Below, piece after piece: positions 33,482 through 43,450 of a DNA stretch of 64,000 nt. Origin of the DNA: PNON01 sp964387025 (GTDB lineage Bacteria > Chloroflexota > Anaerolineae > Anaerolineales > Anaerolineaceae); NCBI GenBank assembly GCA_964387025.1, contig CAYLUZ010000002.1, positions 124,001 through 188,000 of the forward strand, read 5' to 3'. How positions within the stretch are numbered: position 1 is the first letter of the stretch; every line of letters begins with the position of its first letter. The notes under the pieces are model-generated. The model had not been told where the DNA came from and ran no database searches. It saw only the letters and a list, made by a program, of their open reading frames with translations. The translations under genes were made by a program, and so were the position numbers.

Positions 33482-35695
33482 CTATAAGTTTCCCAACCCT
33501 TCCAGCACCCTTTCCGGGGTTAACGGGAAATCATCGAACCAGACTCCAGTCGCCGCATGGATTGCTGCAGTCAATGCCGGTACAAATGGCAGGTACGGCA
33601 TTTCTCCCATTCCACGGGCTCCCCATGGTCCACGGGGATCAGGTGTTTCCATAATGACCGATTGGATCGTATCTGGAATATCTAAAACAGTCGGAATCAG
33701 GTAAGTTGATAAAGTTGAGGTAAGGACTTTTCCATTCTTCTGAATAAAATTCTCCAACACTCCATAACCAGTTGCCTGAACAACCGCTCCTTCAATCTGC
33801 CCACGCACTAATTCGGGATTAATGGCTTTACCAACCTCATCAACGCAGATTACATTGCGGATACTTAACTGACCAGTTTCCGTATCCACTTCAACATCCA
33901 CAACTTCGGCTACATAACCGTACGAAAAGTTCGGTTCACATTTACCGGTCTCCGGATCAAAGGGTGTGGTTTTTGGAGGAATATAAGTATATGTGGCGAT
34001 TGCCGGGCGTTCTTCGTTTTTCCATTTTTCCAAAGCAAGTTCTGCAGCGCCCCGGATAGAATTGCCTGCCATAAAGGTCATTCTTGAAGCAGAAACTGAG
34101 CCTGAGTTGCCTGCAGTGGCGGTGTCAGACATATCTAATTCGACTTTAACAAATGGTACCCCGCACGCCTCAGCAGTCATCTGGGCAAATACAGTATGGC
34201 TGCCTTGCCCAACTTCAGCACCGGCATGGTGCAAAATTACCTTTTCAATTTTATCTTTTCCCCTGAGTTCGATGGTCGCTGTACATTTTTCTGGCGCTCC
34301 AAATGAAAAACCAACATTTTTATAGGAACAGGCAAATCCTATGCCACGTTTGACCACACCTTTGTCAGAAATGAATTGCCCATCCTTGCGATGCCATCCG
34401 GTTTTAGAATTTTTCCAATCACCAGTAACCGCACATGTTTCAACAACCTTATCCAGAGAGACCCCTGGAGGAAGTGGAGTTCCAACTGATAGTAAAGATC
34501 CTTCCTTAACAATATTCCGCATCCGCAGTTCCACTGGATCCATTCCTAACTTTTCAGCGAGCTTGTTCATCTGCGATTCAGCTTCAAAAGCTCCTTGAGG
34601 TCCGCCAAAACCGCGGAATGCTCCGTTGGGCAGGTTATTGGTATAGACAGCATAAGAATCCACTTTAACATTTGGAATGTCGTATGGACCTGTGCTCATT
34701 AACGTGGCGTTGCCCATCACTTTTGTGGATGTGTAAATATATGCCCCCCCATCAGCTACTAATGCGACCTGGGCCGCAATGACTTTGCCTTCTTTTGTCG
34801 CCCCCCATTTCGCCTTTAATATGTATGGGTGGCGTTTATGATGTCCAATGATCGATTCTTCCCTGCTCCAAATGATCTTAACTGGTCTGTTGATACCACG
34901 TTGTTCCAATCGCCACGCAGCCAATGCCAGGACGATCTGGATGGACATATCCTCGCGTCCACCAAAGGCACCGCCAATTGCAGGGTAAATAACTCTGATC
35001 TTTTCAAGGGGAAGATTCAATGAATGAGCAATCTGCTCCTGATCCTCGTGGGTCCACTGCCCGCCCACGATCACAGTAACACGTCCCTCTTCATCAATAT
35101 AGCTCAATCCAGCTTCTGGTTGGAGGTAGGCATGTTCTTGAGCTGGAGTATGATATTCCCCTTCTACAATAACATCTGCATCCCGAAAAGCAGAATCTGT
35201 ATCACCTTTGCGGATCCGGTAATGTCCGAACACATTGGATCCACGGTCTGGGTGAAGCAGCACTGAATTATCTCCCATGGCCAGAACCGGATCGGTGACA
35301 ATTAGCAGGTCTTCATATTCTACTTGTATCAATTTCACGGCCTGCTCTGCTATTTTTTCACTTTCTGCGATAACACAGGCAATTTGATCACCAATGAATC
35401 TTACCCGGTCAGCAAATTCGCGATTCGATCCCGGACCGCAGAGGACTGGTTGATCCGGTGAGATCAAGCCATATACATTATTGGGAACATCTTTGGCTGT
35501 GAAGACAGCAATCACCCCGGTGTATTTCTCCGCCTGAGAGGTATCAATTTTCCGGATAATGGCATGTGCCTTTCCGGAAAAAAGGATCTTCATATACACT
35601 TGCCCGGGTAGATTGATATCCCCCGGATACATGGCTGTGCCGATTACTTTGTTTAATGCATCAACCCGAGTGATTGATTCACCGACTATGCTCAC
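33482..35695 (-). CDS. Molybdenum hydroxylase 3, molybdopterin-binding subunit
   Basis: A 737-residue large subunit of the xanthine dehydrogenase family. It starts MSIVGESITRVDALNKVIG at a GTG codon with GGAGG just upstream. Cofactor-binding segments include GGAFGGREDMSIQ, RGFGGPQGAFEAE and VGQGSHT; the catalytic glutamate is in GARGMGE near residue 700. It lacks FeS and FAD domains, which come from the fused protein encoded two genes upstream. Substrate is unknown. The adjacent yqeB, yqeC and mocA genes suggest a selenium-containing, MCD-type active site oxidising purines or other N-heterocycles. Confidence 0.9.
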   Translation of the reverse strand: MSIVGESITRVDALNKVIGTAMYPGDINLPGQVYMKILFSGKAHAIIRKIDTSQAEKYTGVIAVFTAKDVPNNVYGLISPDQPVLCGPGSNREFADRVRFIGDQIACVIAESEKIAEQAVKLIQVEYEDLLIVTDPVLAMGDNSVLLHPDRGSNVFGHYRIRKGDTDSAFRDADVIVEGEYHTPAQEHAYLQPEAGLSYIDEEGRVTVIVGGQWTHEDQEQIAHSLNLPLEKIRVIYPAIGGAFGGREDMSIQIVLALAAWRLEQRGINRPVKIIWSREESIIGHHKRHPYILKAKWGATKEGKVIAAQVALVADGGAYIYTSTKVMGNATLMSTGPYDIPNVKVDSYAVYTNNLPNGAFRGFGGPQGAFEAESQMNKLAEKLGMDPVELRMRNIVKEGSLLSVGTPLPPGVSLDKVVETCAVTGDWKNSKTGWHRKDGQFISDKGVVKRGIGFACSYKNVGFSFGAPEKCTATIELRGKDKIEKVILHHAGAEVGQGSHTVFAQMTAEACGVPFVKVELDMSDTATAGNSGSVSASRMTFMAGNSIRGAAELALEKWKNEERPAIATYTYIPPKTTPFDPETGKCEPNFSYGYVAEVVDVEVDTETGQLSIRNVICVDEVGKAINPELVRGQIEGAVVQATGYGVLENFIQKNGKVLTSTLSTYLIPTVLDIPDTIQSVIMETPDPRGPWGARGMGEMPYLPFVPALTAAIHAATGVWFDDFPLTPERVLEGLGNL

Positions 35696-35727
35696 GTTAC
35701 CTCCACATCATCATTGTCTTGGCTCTA

Positions 35728-36105
35728 TTAGAAGAACCAGTCATTCTTCTTCTTTTTTTTCAATGGGGCTATATCTGGGGGAATATACCGCCTTGGACCA
35801 AAGAGGGAATTCAGGAAATAAGTGATCAGCAAGAATACTGTATAGATAATAAACGAAATAACAAGAGTCAATCCCACTTTTACGAGGATGAACGGATCAA
35901 AATTTCTAAAATAGATCAGAAATTCCGGTGGAATTGGATACCAGCCTTTTTGTCCATTTAGTTCAAGTAACCTCAAGGTTGCAACGTATGACAAAGCTGG
36001 AATCAGGATGATCATGATGAATCCGATACCCCGCCATACCGGATGCACTGGCATGGCCGTGCCTTTCGACGGGGGTTTTTCCGAAAACATATTGTTCTTG
36101 TTCAT
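35728..36105 (-). CDS. Small two-helix membrane protein within the molybdenum hydroxylase operon
   Basis: A 125-residue protein I do not recognise. It has two predicted transmembrane segments, GIGFIMIILIPALSYVATL (about 29-47) and VGLTLVISFIIYTVFLLI (about 79-96). The C-terminus is cytoplasm-type basic, with a run of five lysines before NDWFF. The start at 36105 overlaps the stop of the FAD-FeS gene as ATGA, with a purine-rich ribosome site (GGAGAGGCGG), so translation is coupled. It sits exactly between the two genes for enzyme 3. Anchoring that enzyme to the membrane, or linking it to a quinone-side acceptor, is a reasonable but untested reading. Confidence 0.75.
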   Translation of the reverse strand: MNKNNMFSEKPPSKGTAMPVHPVWRGIGFIMIILIPALSYVATLRLLELNGQKGWYPIPPEFLIYFRNFDPFILVKVGLTLVISFIIYTVFLLITYFLNSLFGPRRYIPPDIAPLKKKKKNDWFF

Positions 36106-37517
36106 AAAACCGCCTCTCCTGTTTTTTCGATGGCAGTTATGATCTTGTAGTAGCCCGTGCATCGGCACAGGTTACCGGTGATGGCCTGTTTGATTTGATC
36201 CCGATCAGGATGTTCTTTCTCTTCAAGCAGCTTCACTGCTGACATGATAAAACCCGGGGTACAGTATCCACATTGCACTGCACCCTCGTTAATGAAGGAT
36301 TGCTGCACCTGATGGATCTTTTCTTCTGAGCCGATCCCTTCAATGGTGGTGATTTCAGCCTGGTGGGCACGCTCAGCAGGAACCAGGCAACTCATCACAG
36401 CTATTCCGTCCAGGAAAACTGTACATGCTCCGCATTCACCTTCAGCGCATCCTTCTTTAACCCCCGTCAGCATCGCATTATTGCGTAACAAATTCAATAG
36501 AGTCTGGTCCGATCCGCCAGTAAGTCCCTGGCTTTTTCCATTAATGATGGCTGTTATTTTTGAAGAATCCAGAATTGTGTACGAATTGGACAATTCAACC
36601 GCTTTGGTTTGTTTACCCCATAATAGTACCGGTTTATTCGGGAGGTTCTCCCTTTCTTTTCCATCGCGAATTGCCAGTAATGCTCTTTTACACATTACTC
36701 CAACTATTTTTTGCCTGTACCTTGCTGAGCTGCGGATATCATCTATTGGTTTGGCAGACTCTGAAGCAACTTGAGCAAGGGCTTCCAAATCCATTTCCTG
36801 ATCAATATTCTTCCCTATCAAAAACTTTTCTGCTTCCAATGCATGAATAATTGTCGGTGCAACTGCTCCAAGGGTGATGGCGGAATGTGTGATTACTTTT
36901 CCATCCAGGGTGAGTACCATTGCCAGGTTTAGAACTGAAATTGCTTGTGCTTTTCTCAAGGCAAACTTGATAAAAATACCCTTCTGGTTTACTTTCAATG
37001 CTGGAAAACTGATATCTATCACCATCTCGTCCGGTTTTAAAACTGTCTTTCGCACTCCCGTGTAGAAATCCGAGAGCATTACCTCGCGCTCTCCATGAAC
37101 GCATTTGCATTTTAACTTTGCTCCCATAGCGATAAGCGGAGTGATCGTATCATTTGCCGGGGAAGCTGTGATCAGGTTGCCAGCTATCGTTCCACGGTTC
37201 CTAATTTGTGGCGATCCAACATTCCAGGCAGCTAATACCAGTGGCAGTGCTTTTTCATTTAATAATGATGAGGAAACCACCTGGTTATGGGTCACACCCG
37301 CTCCGATATGAATCGCACCCTGATCATCCTGGGATATCTCTGAAAAACCTGGTAATCGGCTGACATCGACAACTGTTTCTATATCCTTGCGCTGTTCCCT
37401 TTCTATCTCAAGGATGAGATCGGTACCACCGGCTATGATTCTTGCTTTTCCAGGGTTTTCAGACAGGCACTTAATTGCTTCTTCAATGGATGCAGGGATG
37501 ATATATTTCTGCCACAT
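36102..37517 (-). CDS. Molybdenum hydroxylase 3, fused FAD-binding and 2Fe-2S subunit
   Basis: A 471-residue fusion in the order FAD then FeS. Residues 1-285 are a CoxM/XdhB-type FAD domain (ARIIAGGTDLILEIE near 25, then NRGTIAGNLITASPANDT). Residues about 320-471 are a CoxS/XdhC-type ferredoxin with the plant-type cluster GCAEGECGACTVFLDG and the second cluster CGYCTPGF...NLCRCTGYYKI. It passes electrons from the Mo subunit encoded downstream to FAD and an unknown acceptor. FAD-before-FeS is unlike the other two hydroxylases in this window. The downstream membrane protein is coupled by an ATGA overlap. Confidence 0.92.
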   Translation of the reverse strand: MWQKYIIPASIEEAIKCLSENPGKARIIAGGTDLILEIEREQRKDIETVVDVSRLPGFSEISQDDQGAIHIGAGVTHNQVVSSSLLNEKALPLVLAAWNVGSPQIRNRGTIAGNLITASPANDTITPLIAMGAKLKCKCVHGEREVMLSDFYTGVRKTVLKPDEMVIDISFPALKVNQKGIFIKFALRKAQAISVLNLAMVLTLDGKVITHSAITLGAVAPTIIHALEAEKFLIGKNIDQEMDLEALAQVASESAKPIDDIRSSARYRQKIVGVMCKRALLAIRDGKERENLPNKPVLLWGKQTKAVELSNSYTILDSSKITAIINGKSQGLTGGSDQTLLNLLRNNAMLTGVKEGCAEGECGACTVFLDGIAVMSCLVPAERAHQAEITTIEGIGSEEKIHQVQQSFINEGAVQCGYCTPGFIMSAVKLLEEKEHPDRDQIKQAITGNLCRCTGYYKIITAIEKTGEAVL

Positions 37518-37531
37518 GTTTCCTCCGGAAG

Positions 37532-38332
37532 TTATTTTCCTGATTTCATCGTCATTCGTAAACCACTTGCGTCATTGCGAAGCATTAATACTTCCGCCAA
37601 TATACTGACTGCAATCTCTTCGGGTGTCTCCGCCTTCAATTCCAATCCTATCGGGCTGATCACCTTATCTAATTTCTCTTCTGAAATTCCAGTTCCAACC
37701 AGATTTTTACGGGTTGCCAGCCAGCGCTTCTTGGAGCCGATAATACCAATAAAAGCTGCTGGAGTCTCTAGCAATGCCGGTAACCCTGGGGTATCAATCG
37801 GTACACCTCCTGTTGTTAGAACCAGGTAACTTTGGCTGCAAATTTTGACCTTTTTTGGAATATCCGCCATGGCACAACAAACGTATTCATCTGCTTCAGG
37901 GACAACTAAAGGGTTGCAAAATTCTTCCCGGTCGTCAGACACGACCACGCAAAATCCAAGCCATTTAGCCAGATGCGTGACTGCCTTACCGACATGACCG
38001 GCACCTATAACAAGTATCATGGGTTGAGCTAAGATTGGTTCCACAAAAAACTCCACCTGGCCGCCGCAAATTCCTGGATCTCCCTGAGAAGGGTCAACCA
38101 TATTGTAGCTTAATCGACGTGATTTTCCATCCAGTATAGATTGTTTGGCTTCTTTAATGACCCGGTTTTCAATTTCACCACCGCCTACTGAACCAATAAA
38201 TTCACCTGTCTCTTTGACCAACATTTTGCTGCCGGTATGCCTGGGAACTGAGCCATGACTTTCGATGATGCTGCATAATGCACCAGACTCGCCTCTCCTC
38301 TGCATTTCAAGAATTGACTGATAAATATTCAC
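37532..38332 (-). CDS. XdhC/CoxI-family molybdenum hydroxylase maturation factor
   Basis: A 266-residue accessory protein. The N-terminal XdhC motif CSIIESHGSVPRHTGSKMLV is at about 20-39 with GSVGGGEIE following, and PGICGGQVEFF near 90. The C-terminal half is a Rossmann fold (MILVIGAGHVGKAV near 105). XdhC proteins bind the molybdenum cofactor, help exchange its terminal oxo ligand for sulfur (or selenium) and deliver it to the hydroxylase. It sits 14 bases upstream of the enzyme 3 genes and abuts the stop of the pyrophosphatase gene. Confidence 0.9.
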   Translation of the reverse strand: MNIYQSILEMQRRGESGALCSIIESHGSVPRHTGSKMLVKETGEFIGSVGGGEIENRVIKEAKQSILDGKSRRLSYNMVDPSQGDPGICGGQVEFFVEPILAQPMILVIGAGHVGKAVTHLAKWLGFCVVVSDDREEFCNPLVVPEADEYVCCAMADIPKKVKICSQSYLVLTTGGVPIDTPGLPALLETPAAFIGIIGSKKRWLATRKNLVGTGISEEKLDKVISPIGLELKAETPEEIAVSILAEVLMLRNDASGLRMTMKSGK

Positions 38333-39682
38333 TTACTCCTCCAAAAGACCTAAAACTACCGGTAAAAGTTGCTTCTTTCGAGAAACCACTCCTTCTGCCA
38401 TTCTTGTTCCATCGGGTTGGGGAGGATAAGGTAAGCCATCCAAAATGGGCGGTACATCTGAGTAAAGTAACCTGCTGCTGCCGCGGACAACATCAGTGAC
38501 CATCAACATGGCAAAATCCAATCCCTTTCGGTTTTTCAGATCCGCCAGAGCAGAATTGAGCTTATTCCTGTGATCTTCAATTTCCACCAGATCACTGACT
38601 TCCGCCTGGGCAATAGCAAATTCGAACCCCCCCGCCTGGTATATTTTCATATCGTTTGTCACGATTTCTTCAGGTGTTCTTGAAGATAAACCAGCTCCAG
38701 CGGATAATATTTTCTTACCAAAGCTCTGGATATTCTCGCCAAATAGTACCGATCCGCCTGAAAAAGCCCAGCGACTGATCCTATCCGCCGCAGTCTTATC
38801 TCTTTGTGTTGTAGTCGGTGATGTGAGGATCAATGTATCCGATAATAAACCAGATAATAGTATTCCAGCGATCGCCGGGGGTAAGCTCAGGCCGGATTCC
38901 TCCACCCGTTCTGAAACCAGGGTACTTGTGCTGCCAACAACATCCACACTGAAACGAATGGGAATATGCGTCGATGGATTGCCCAATCTGTGATGGTCCA
39001 GGATTTCTATCAATTCTGCTTCTTCCAGTGAACCAAGTGCCTGGTGGGCTTCGTTGTGATCCACCATGATGATCTTCAATCTGGGAGGATTCAATATATC
39101 ACGCTGGCGGCATAACCCGGCGTATTTGCCTGCTTCATCGATCGCTAAAAATTCATCCCGTTCTTCCCGCAGTATACGGTTCAAACTGTCGCGTATGCGG
39201 CCACTCGCCAGGAAGCAGGACACCTGTTGCTCGGCCACTTCACTGCAAGGGATTTCCATCAGGTCGCTGATCTTAAGGTCTCGTTTTCGCTGCGCTACCC
39301 CAAGTTCGCGTAAAAGGAATTGGAATAGCGACCCGGATGTGATCAATCCAAAAATAGTTCCATCACTATTCAAGACAGGCGTCACTCCGCCTGTCCGGCT
39401 GGCGATGACCCAGGCGTCACTTAACGGTTGATCAGGGAGCACAGTGTCCAATCGACGCATCACCGAAGAGAACCTGGGTGAAGCATCGGTCAATAACAAT
39501 GGTGCTTCAAGACCAAGATGTTTGAGGACCCAGGCTGTTTGTGGATTTATCGCACCTGCCCTGGCAGCAACTGAATTCATACCATCCCGTTCGTGAAGAA
39601 GCCAGGCATAACCTATCGCTGATGCGATGGAATCAGTGTCGGGGTTGACATGGCCAATTACATAAACTTGATTTGAATTCAT
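38333..39682 (-). CDS. Family II (Mn-dependent) inorganic pyrophosphatase with CBS insert
   Basis: A 449-residue DHH phosphoesterase. The N-terminus VIGHVNPDTDSIASAIGYA carries the first metal aspartates; DHHRLGNPS near residue 235 is the DHH motif, followed by the C-terminal DHHA2 domain with GLSSRTPEE. Between them (about 70-195) is a pair of CBS modules (GVTPVLNSDGTIFGLITSGS and LAIDEAGKYAGLCRQRD), which in this family bind adenine nucleotides and regulate activity. The DRTGG domain of longer members is absent. In this operon CofC and MocA both release pyrophosphate, so it could pull those reactions forward; this is inference. Confidence 0.9.
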   Translation of the reverse strand: MNSNQVYVIGHVNPDTDSIASAIGYAWLLHERDGMNSVAARAGAINPQTAWVLKHLGLEAPLLLTDASPRFSSVMRRLDTVLPDQPLSDAWVIASRTGGVTPVLNSDGTIFGLITSGSLFQFLLRELGVAQRKRDLKISDLMEIPCSEVAEQQVSCFLASGRIRDSLNRILREERDEFLAIDEAGKYAGLCRQRDILNPPRLKIIMVDHNEAHQALGSLEEAELIEILDHHRLGNPSTHIPIRFSVDVVGSTSTLVSERVEESGLSLPPAIAGILLSGLLSDTLILTSPTTTQRDKTAADRISRWAFSGGSVLFGENIQSFGKKILSAGAGLSSRTPEEIVTNDMKIYQAGGFEFAIAQAEVSDLVEIEDHRNKLNSALADLKNRKGLDFAMLMVTDVVRGSSRLLYSDVPPILDGLPYPPQPDGTRMAEGVVSRKKQLLPVVLGLLEE

Positions 39683-39701
39683 CTATCCAGGCTCTTTCTT
39701 C

Positions 39702-42689
39702 TTACTTTTTAATTGCTTTCCAAACTCGTTCCGGATTTGCTGGAATTTCGTCCAGATTTGCACCGCAGGCGTCAAGTATGGCATTTCCGACTGCCGGCGC
39801 TACGCCATCCATGGGTATCTCTGCCACTGCTTTAACGCCGAAAGGATGAGAAGGTTCAAATGTTTCAATAAAGAGGGTTTCCAATTCTGGCATTTCATTT
39901 GACCGGAAGATATGATAATCGTTCCAATTCGTTTGCTGGGCTACACCTTTTTCAGAATAGGTCATTTCTTCTGTTAGTGCGTATCCTAGAGCTTGTGTCA
40001 TACCACCTTCGATCTGTCCGGATGCAGTCACCGGGTTGATGATCACACCTGAATCCACAGCCATGACCAGTCTTTCCACTTTTACCTGGCCGGTTTGTGT
40101 ATCCACCAGCACTTCAGCGAATTGAGCAGCAAATGGAGGAGGCGACACAGGAGAGGCATACGAAGCTACACCCATGATCTGTTCCTGGTTTTCATGGTGT
40201 AAAGAGTTATACGCGATCTCCTTCATGGTAATTCTTCTACCATCAGTTGATATTGCACATGCATCTGCTAATTTCACCGATTCAGGAGTGATCACTTTTG
40301 AGGCATCCTGCTTGTTCAGCATTTCAGCTGCGCGGATTCTAATGCGCTCAGCAACTTTCCTGGCTGCTAAAACTGCTGCAGTCCCCGATATATAGGTTGT
40401 ACTCGACGCATAAGCACCTTTATCAAATGGTGTGAAATCTGTGTCGGAAGAATAGACGATCAGATCATCCACTGGTACTCCCAAAACTTCTGCTGCCATC
40501 TGTGCCAGAACTGTATCGGATCCAGTGCCCAGGTCTGTTGCTCCGATCAACATATTGAAAGAACCGTCGTCATTCATCTTGATCGATGCACCGCCCATAT
40601 CAATATAAGGAATGGCTGTGCCTTGCATCACTGTAGCAATTCCTATTCCACGCCGTAAATGCGGGTTGCCTGCCACCTTATGCCAATCCATGTTGCCATA
40701 TTTTGAATCCCATCCAATGACAGCTTTTCCCTGCTTCACACAATCTTCCAACCCTACCGTATTCACAATCTCAGGGCGTGGTTCGCGTCCTTCACTCCAG
40801 GCTTTGCTGAAGGGATGTAGTTCTCCTGGTCTGAGGGCGTTCTTCAACCTGAAATCGATGGAATCCATCCCCAGTTTTCGGGCGATGATCTCCATATGCC
40901 TTTCCACCGGCCAGTATCCCTGGGGAACGCCATATCCGCGGAAGGCTCCAGCAGGAGGTGTGTTGGTGTAAACCACATCTGCGTAGAACCGTATATTTGG
41001 ATTAATGCGGTATTTCCCATCTCCGACATAAAGCGCCATGGATTTATGCCCGGTGTTGCCAGTGACTGTCAATCCGTGGCAGCCATACGCACCGGTATCT
41101 GAGAGAGCAAACATTTCATTGGCTGTGATTGTCCCATCCATCTTCACCCCTGTCTTGAGATGAACTTTCATTGGATGCCTTGACCGTGCAGCTATAAACT
41201 CTTCCTCACGGGTATATTCGTAATAGACCGGTCTACCGGTTGCAATCGTCAAGTGGGCAGCTACATCTTCGATGAGGATCTCCTGCTTTCCGCCAAATCC
41301 ACCACCAATGCGGGGTTTGATGACCCGGATGCGTTTCACCGGCAGCCCAAGAACAGGAGCCAGTACCCGGCGGACATGGAATGGTACTTGGGTACTGGTG
41401 CGTAATACCAGGCGATCATCTTCATCCCAGTAGCTAATGGTAATATGTGGTTCGATATGCGCCTGTTGAACTTTGGGGACTTTATAATCACCCTCTATGA
41501 TCAGGTCAGCTTCTGCAAATCCTTTTTCAAGATCACCAACATCAATCCGGATCTCGGCTGCCAAATTTTTCTTAGGGTTTGAGTCAGCAAAATTGATATA
41601 TTCTTTCTCGTCGTGCAATATGGGAGCATTAGCTGCTATTGAGAGAGAACTATCCAGGATTGCGGGTAATTCTTCATAGTCTACTTTGATCAATTTGATT
41701 GCCTTTTCAGCAATTTCAAGTGTCTCGGCGGCAACAAATGCGACCCGGTCACCCACAAAACGAACCTTATTGTCCAGTGAAAATGTATCCAGAGGACCAG
41801 GTATCGGGTCGGATTGTCCGGCAGTTGAATAGACTACCCGTGGAATGTCCTGCCAGGTGAGCACAGCTGCCACTCCATTCAGTGCTTTTGCGGCAGTTGT
41901 ATCGATATTCTTGATCTTTGCATGCGCCACCGGGCTGTGCAGTACTTTTGCATACAACATTCCGCGCAACTCGATATCCCCGGTGTAAGCAGGTTTGCCT
42001 TGGACAAGCTTTATCGCATCAACTTTGATTTCCGGTTTACCAACAGTCGTAAAAGTCTTTGTTTGGGGAGTAGTCCAGACTTTAGGGAAGACGCTGGTTT
42101 GCGTTTGATTGCTCACACCTTCTTCAGGACGACCTTGATCCATTCTCTCTGGAGCAATATATATTTCAGGTTTATCGCCAATCGGGTAAATGGGTTCAGG
42201 TACTTCTCCGCGAAGAAATGCCGCAGCTCTTTGAACAGCCTGAACAGGTTTCAAGTATCCTGTACAACGGCATAACACACCAGAAAGAACATCCCGAATT
42301 TCATCTTCGTCAGGGTGCAGATTTTTCTCAAGTAAGGATGTGGCAGCCAGGACCTGGGCGGGTGTACAAAAACCGCATTGAATTGCACCTGTCTCAACAA
42401 ATGCTTTTTGAACGGCCGACAAACCATCATTCTTCTTCCAACCCTTGTTGGGATACATACCGATCCCCTCAATGGTGCGTATGCTATGGCCTTCTGCCTG
42501 GGCTGCCAGGATAAGGCATGAATTCACCGGGCGGTCATCCATTAATATTCCACAGGCACCACACTGGCCATCTTCGCAGCCATGTTTTGTACCAAAATAA
42601 CCGTTTGTCCTTAATACTGTTTGCAGCGTCTCGCCAGGAGCGACTGAGACTTGTAGGAGTTTTCCATTAATATTGATTTTGAGGTTCAT
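39702..42689 (-). CDS. Molybdenum hydroxylase 2, fused 2Fe-2S and molybdopterin-binding subunit
   Basis: A 995-residue fusion. Residues 1-160 are the ferredoxin part: GCEDGQCGACGILMDD, CGFCTPAQVLAATSLL and LCRCTGYLKPVQ. A linker leads to the Mo domain from about 215 (KVDAIKLVQGKPAYTGDIEL), with GGGFGGKQEILIE, RGYGVPQGYW, GTGSDTVLAQ and the catalytic glutamate in FGVKAVAEIP near 965. Electrons would pass to the FAD subunit encoded just upstream, whose 3' end overlaps by four bases. The AVAE form of the active-site motif differs from GMGE and GVGE in the two paralogues, suggesting a different substrate. Confidence 0.92.
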   Translation of the reverse strand: MNLKININGKLLQVSVAPGETLQTVLRTNGYFGTKHGCEDGQCGACGILMDDRPVNSCLILAAQAEGHSIRTIEGIGMYPNKGWKKNDGLSAVQKAFVETGAIQCGFCTPAQVLAATSLLEKNLHPDEDEIRDVLSGVLCRCTGYLKPVQAVQRAAAFLRGEVPEPIYPIGDKPEIYIAPERMDQGRPEEGVSNQTQTSVFPKVWTTPQTKTFTTVGKPEIKVDAIKLVQGKPAYTGDIELRGMLYAKVLHSPVAHAKIKNIDTTAAKALNGVAAVLTWQDIPRVVYSTAGQSDPIPGPLDTFSLDNKVRFVGDRVAFVAAETLEIAEKAIKLIKVDYEELPAILDSSLSIAANAPILHDEKEYINFADSNPKKNLAAEIRIDVGDLEKGFAEADLIIEGDYKVPKVQQAHIEPHITISYWDEDDRLVLRTSTQVPFHVRRVLAPVLGLPVKRIRVIKPRIGGGFGGKQEILIEDVAAHLTIATGRPVYYEYTREEEFIAARSRHPMKVHLKTGVKMDGTITANEMFALSDTGAYGCHGLTVTGNTGHKSMALYVGDGKYRINPNIRFYADVVYTNTPPAGAFRGYGVPQGYWPVERHMEIIARKLGMDSIDFRLKNALRPGELHPFSKAWSEGREPRPEIVNTVGLEDCVKQGKAVIGWDSKYGNMDWHKVAGNPHLRRGIGIATVMQGTAIPYIDMGGASIKMNDDGSFNMLIGATDLGTGSDTVLAQMAAEVLGVPVDDLIVYSSDTDFTPFDKGAYASSTTYISGTAAVLAARKVAERIRIRAAEMLNKQDASKVITPESVKLADACAISTDGRRITMKEIAYNSLHHENQEQIMGVASYASPVSPPPFAAQFAEVLVDTQTGQVKVERLVMAVDSGVIINPVTASGQIEGGMTQALGYALTEEMTYSEKGVAQQTNWNDYHIFRSNEMPELETLFIETFEPSHPFGVKAVAEIPMDGVAPAVGNAILDACGANLDEIPANPERVWKAIKK

Positions 42690-43450
42690 TTCACCTCCTT
42701 TGCCAGCTTATCAAGGCATCTTTTCACTAACACACCAGCGATACTTTCCCGATAAGCACTGCTGGCATGAATATCACTGCTGTCTGCAAAAGCATTTTTT
42801 GCTGCCAGGTCTGAACCAACCGCTGAGGTTCCATCCATTGCGGTTACCGGAAGTTTACCATAGCCAAAAACATTCACCCGGGTTCTTCCATTCGGCCAAT
42901 GTGCCATGGATACCCCGGCAATCGGGTAATCGGCTGGTGATTTGGTTATGGTTTCAAATACGACCTTGACTGATGTGTTGATGCTTATTGAAGTGATCAA
43001 CTTGCCTGTAAGGTTTTGTTTCCTTACCGGAAGGAGTTCACTGATTGTGATTTTCTCCATTCCCGGTTGGATTTCGAGCTGGGCATTCCAGGCTAATAAT
43101 AATGAAAGCAGAATGGATTTCCCGTCTCCGCCGGCGATACATCCCCCAACAGTGCTCATTTGGCGAAGGTTGAAACTGGTTTCTTTTTTGCAAGCTTCTT
43201 TTAGTATTGGTGGTACATCAGGGTGATCGATCAATTCCTGAAGATTAACTCCTGCACCTATCATAAGGGTATTTCCGTCCAATTGAATGGTTTTCAATGG
43301 TAATGCCTGGATATCGACCACCGCGAAGTCAGCATCGGTTTTCCGGTTGAGAAGAGTTCCGCCAGCTAATGGAACAGTCACCGGAGTTTTCCGGGCTAAT
43401 AATTCCAGGGCAGATTCCAACGTCGAAGGTCTGTTATATTCCGTGATCAT
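42686..43450 (-). CDS. Molybdenum hydroxylase 2, FAD-binding subunit
   Basis: A 254-residue CoxM/XdhB-type flavoprotein subunit. VPLAGGTLLNRK near residue 26 is the FAD-binding loop and RQMSTVGGCIAGGDGKS near 95 is the second. It is somewhat shorter than the usual 280-300 residues. The start at 43450 gives an ATGA overlap with the thioesterase stop; an ATG 33 bases upstream lies inside the thioesterase gene and is less likely. It overlaps the fused FeS-Mo gene by four bases, so the two subunits are coupled. Confidence 0.88.
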   Translation of the reverse strand: MITEYNRPSTLESALELLARKTPVTVPLAGGTLLNRKTDADFAVVDIQALPLKTIQLDGNTLMIGAGVNLQELIDHPDVPPILKEACKKETSFNLRQMSTVGGCIAGGDGKSILLSLLLAWNAQLEIQPGMEKITISELLPVRKQNLTGKLITSISINTSVKVVFETITKSPADYPIAGVSMAHWPNGRTRVNVFGYGKLPVTAMDGTSAVGSDLAAKNAFADSSDIHASSAYRESIAGVLVKRCLDKLAKEVK

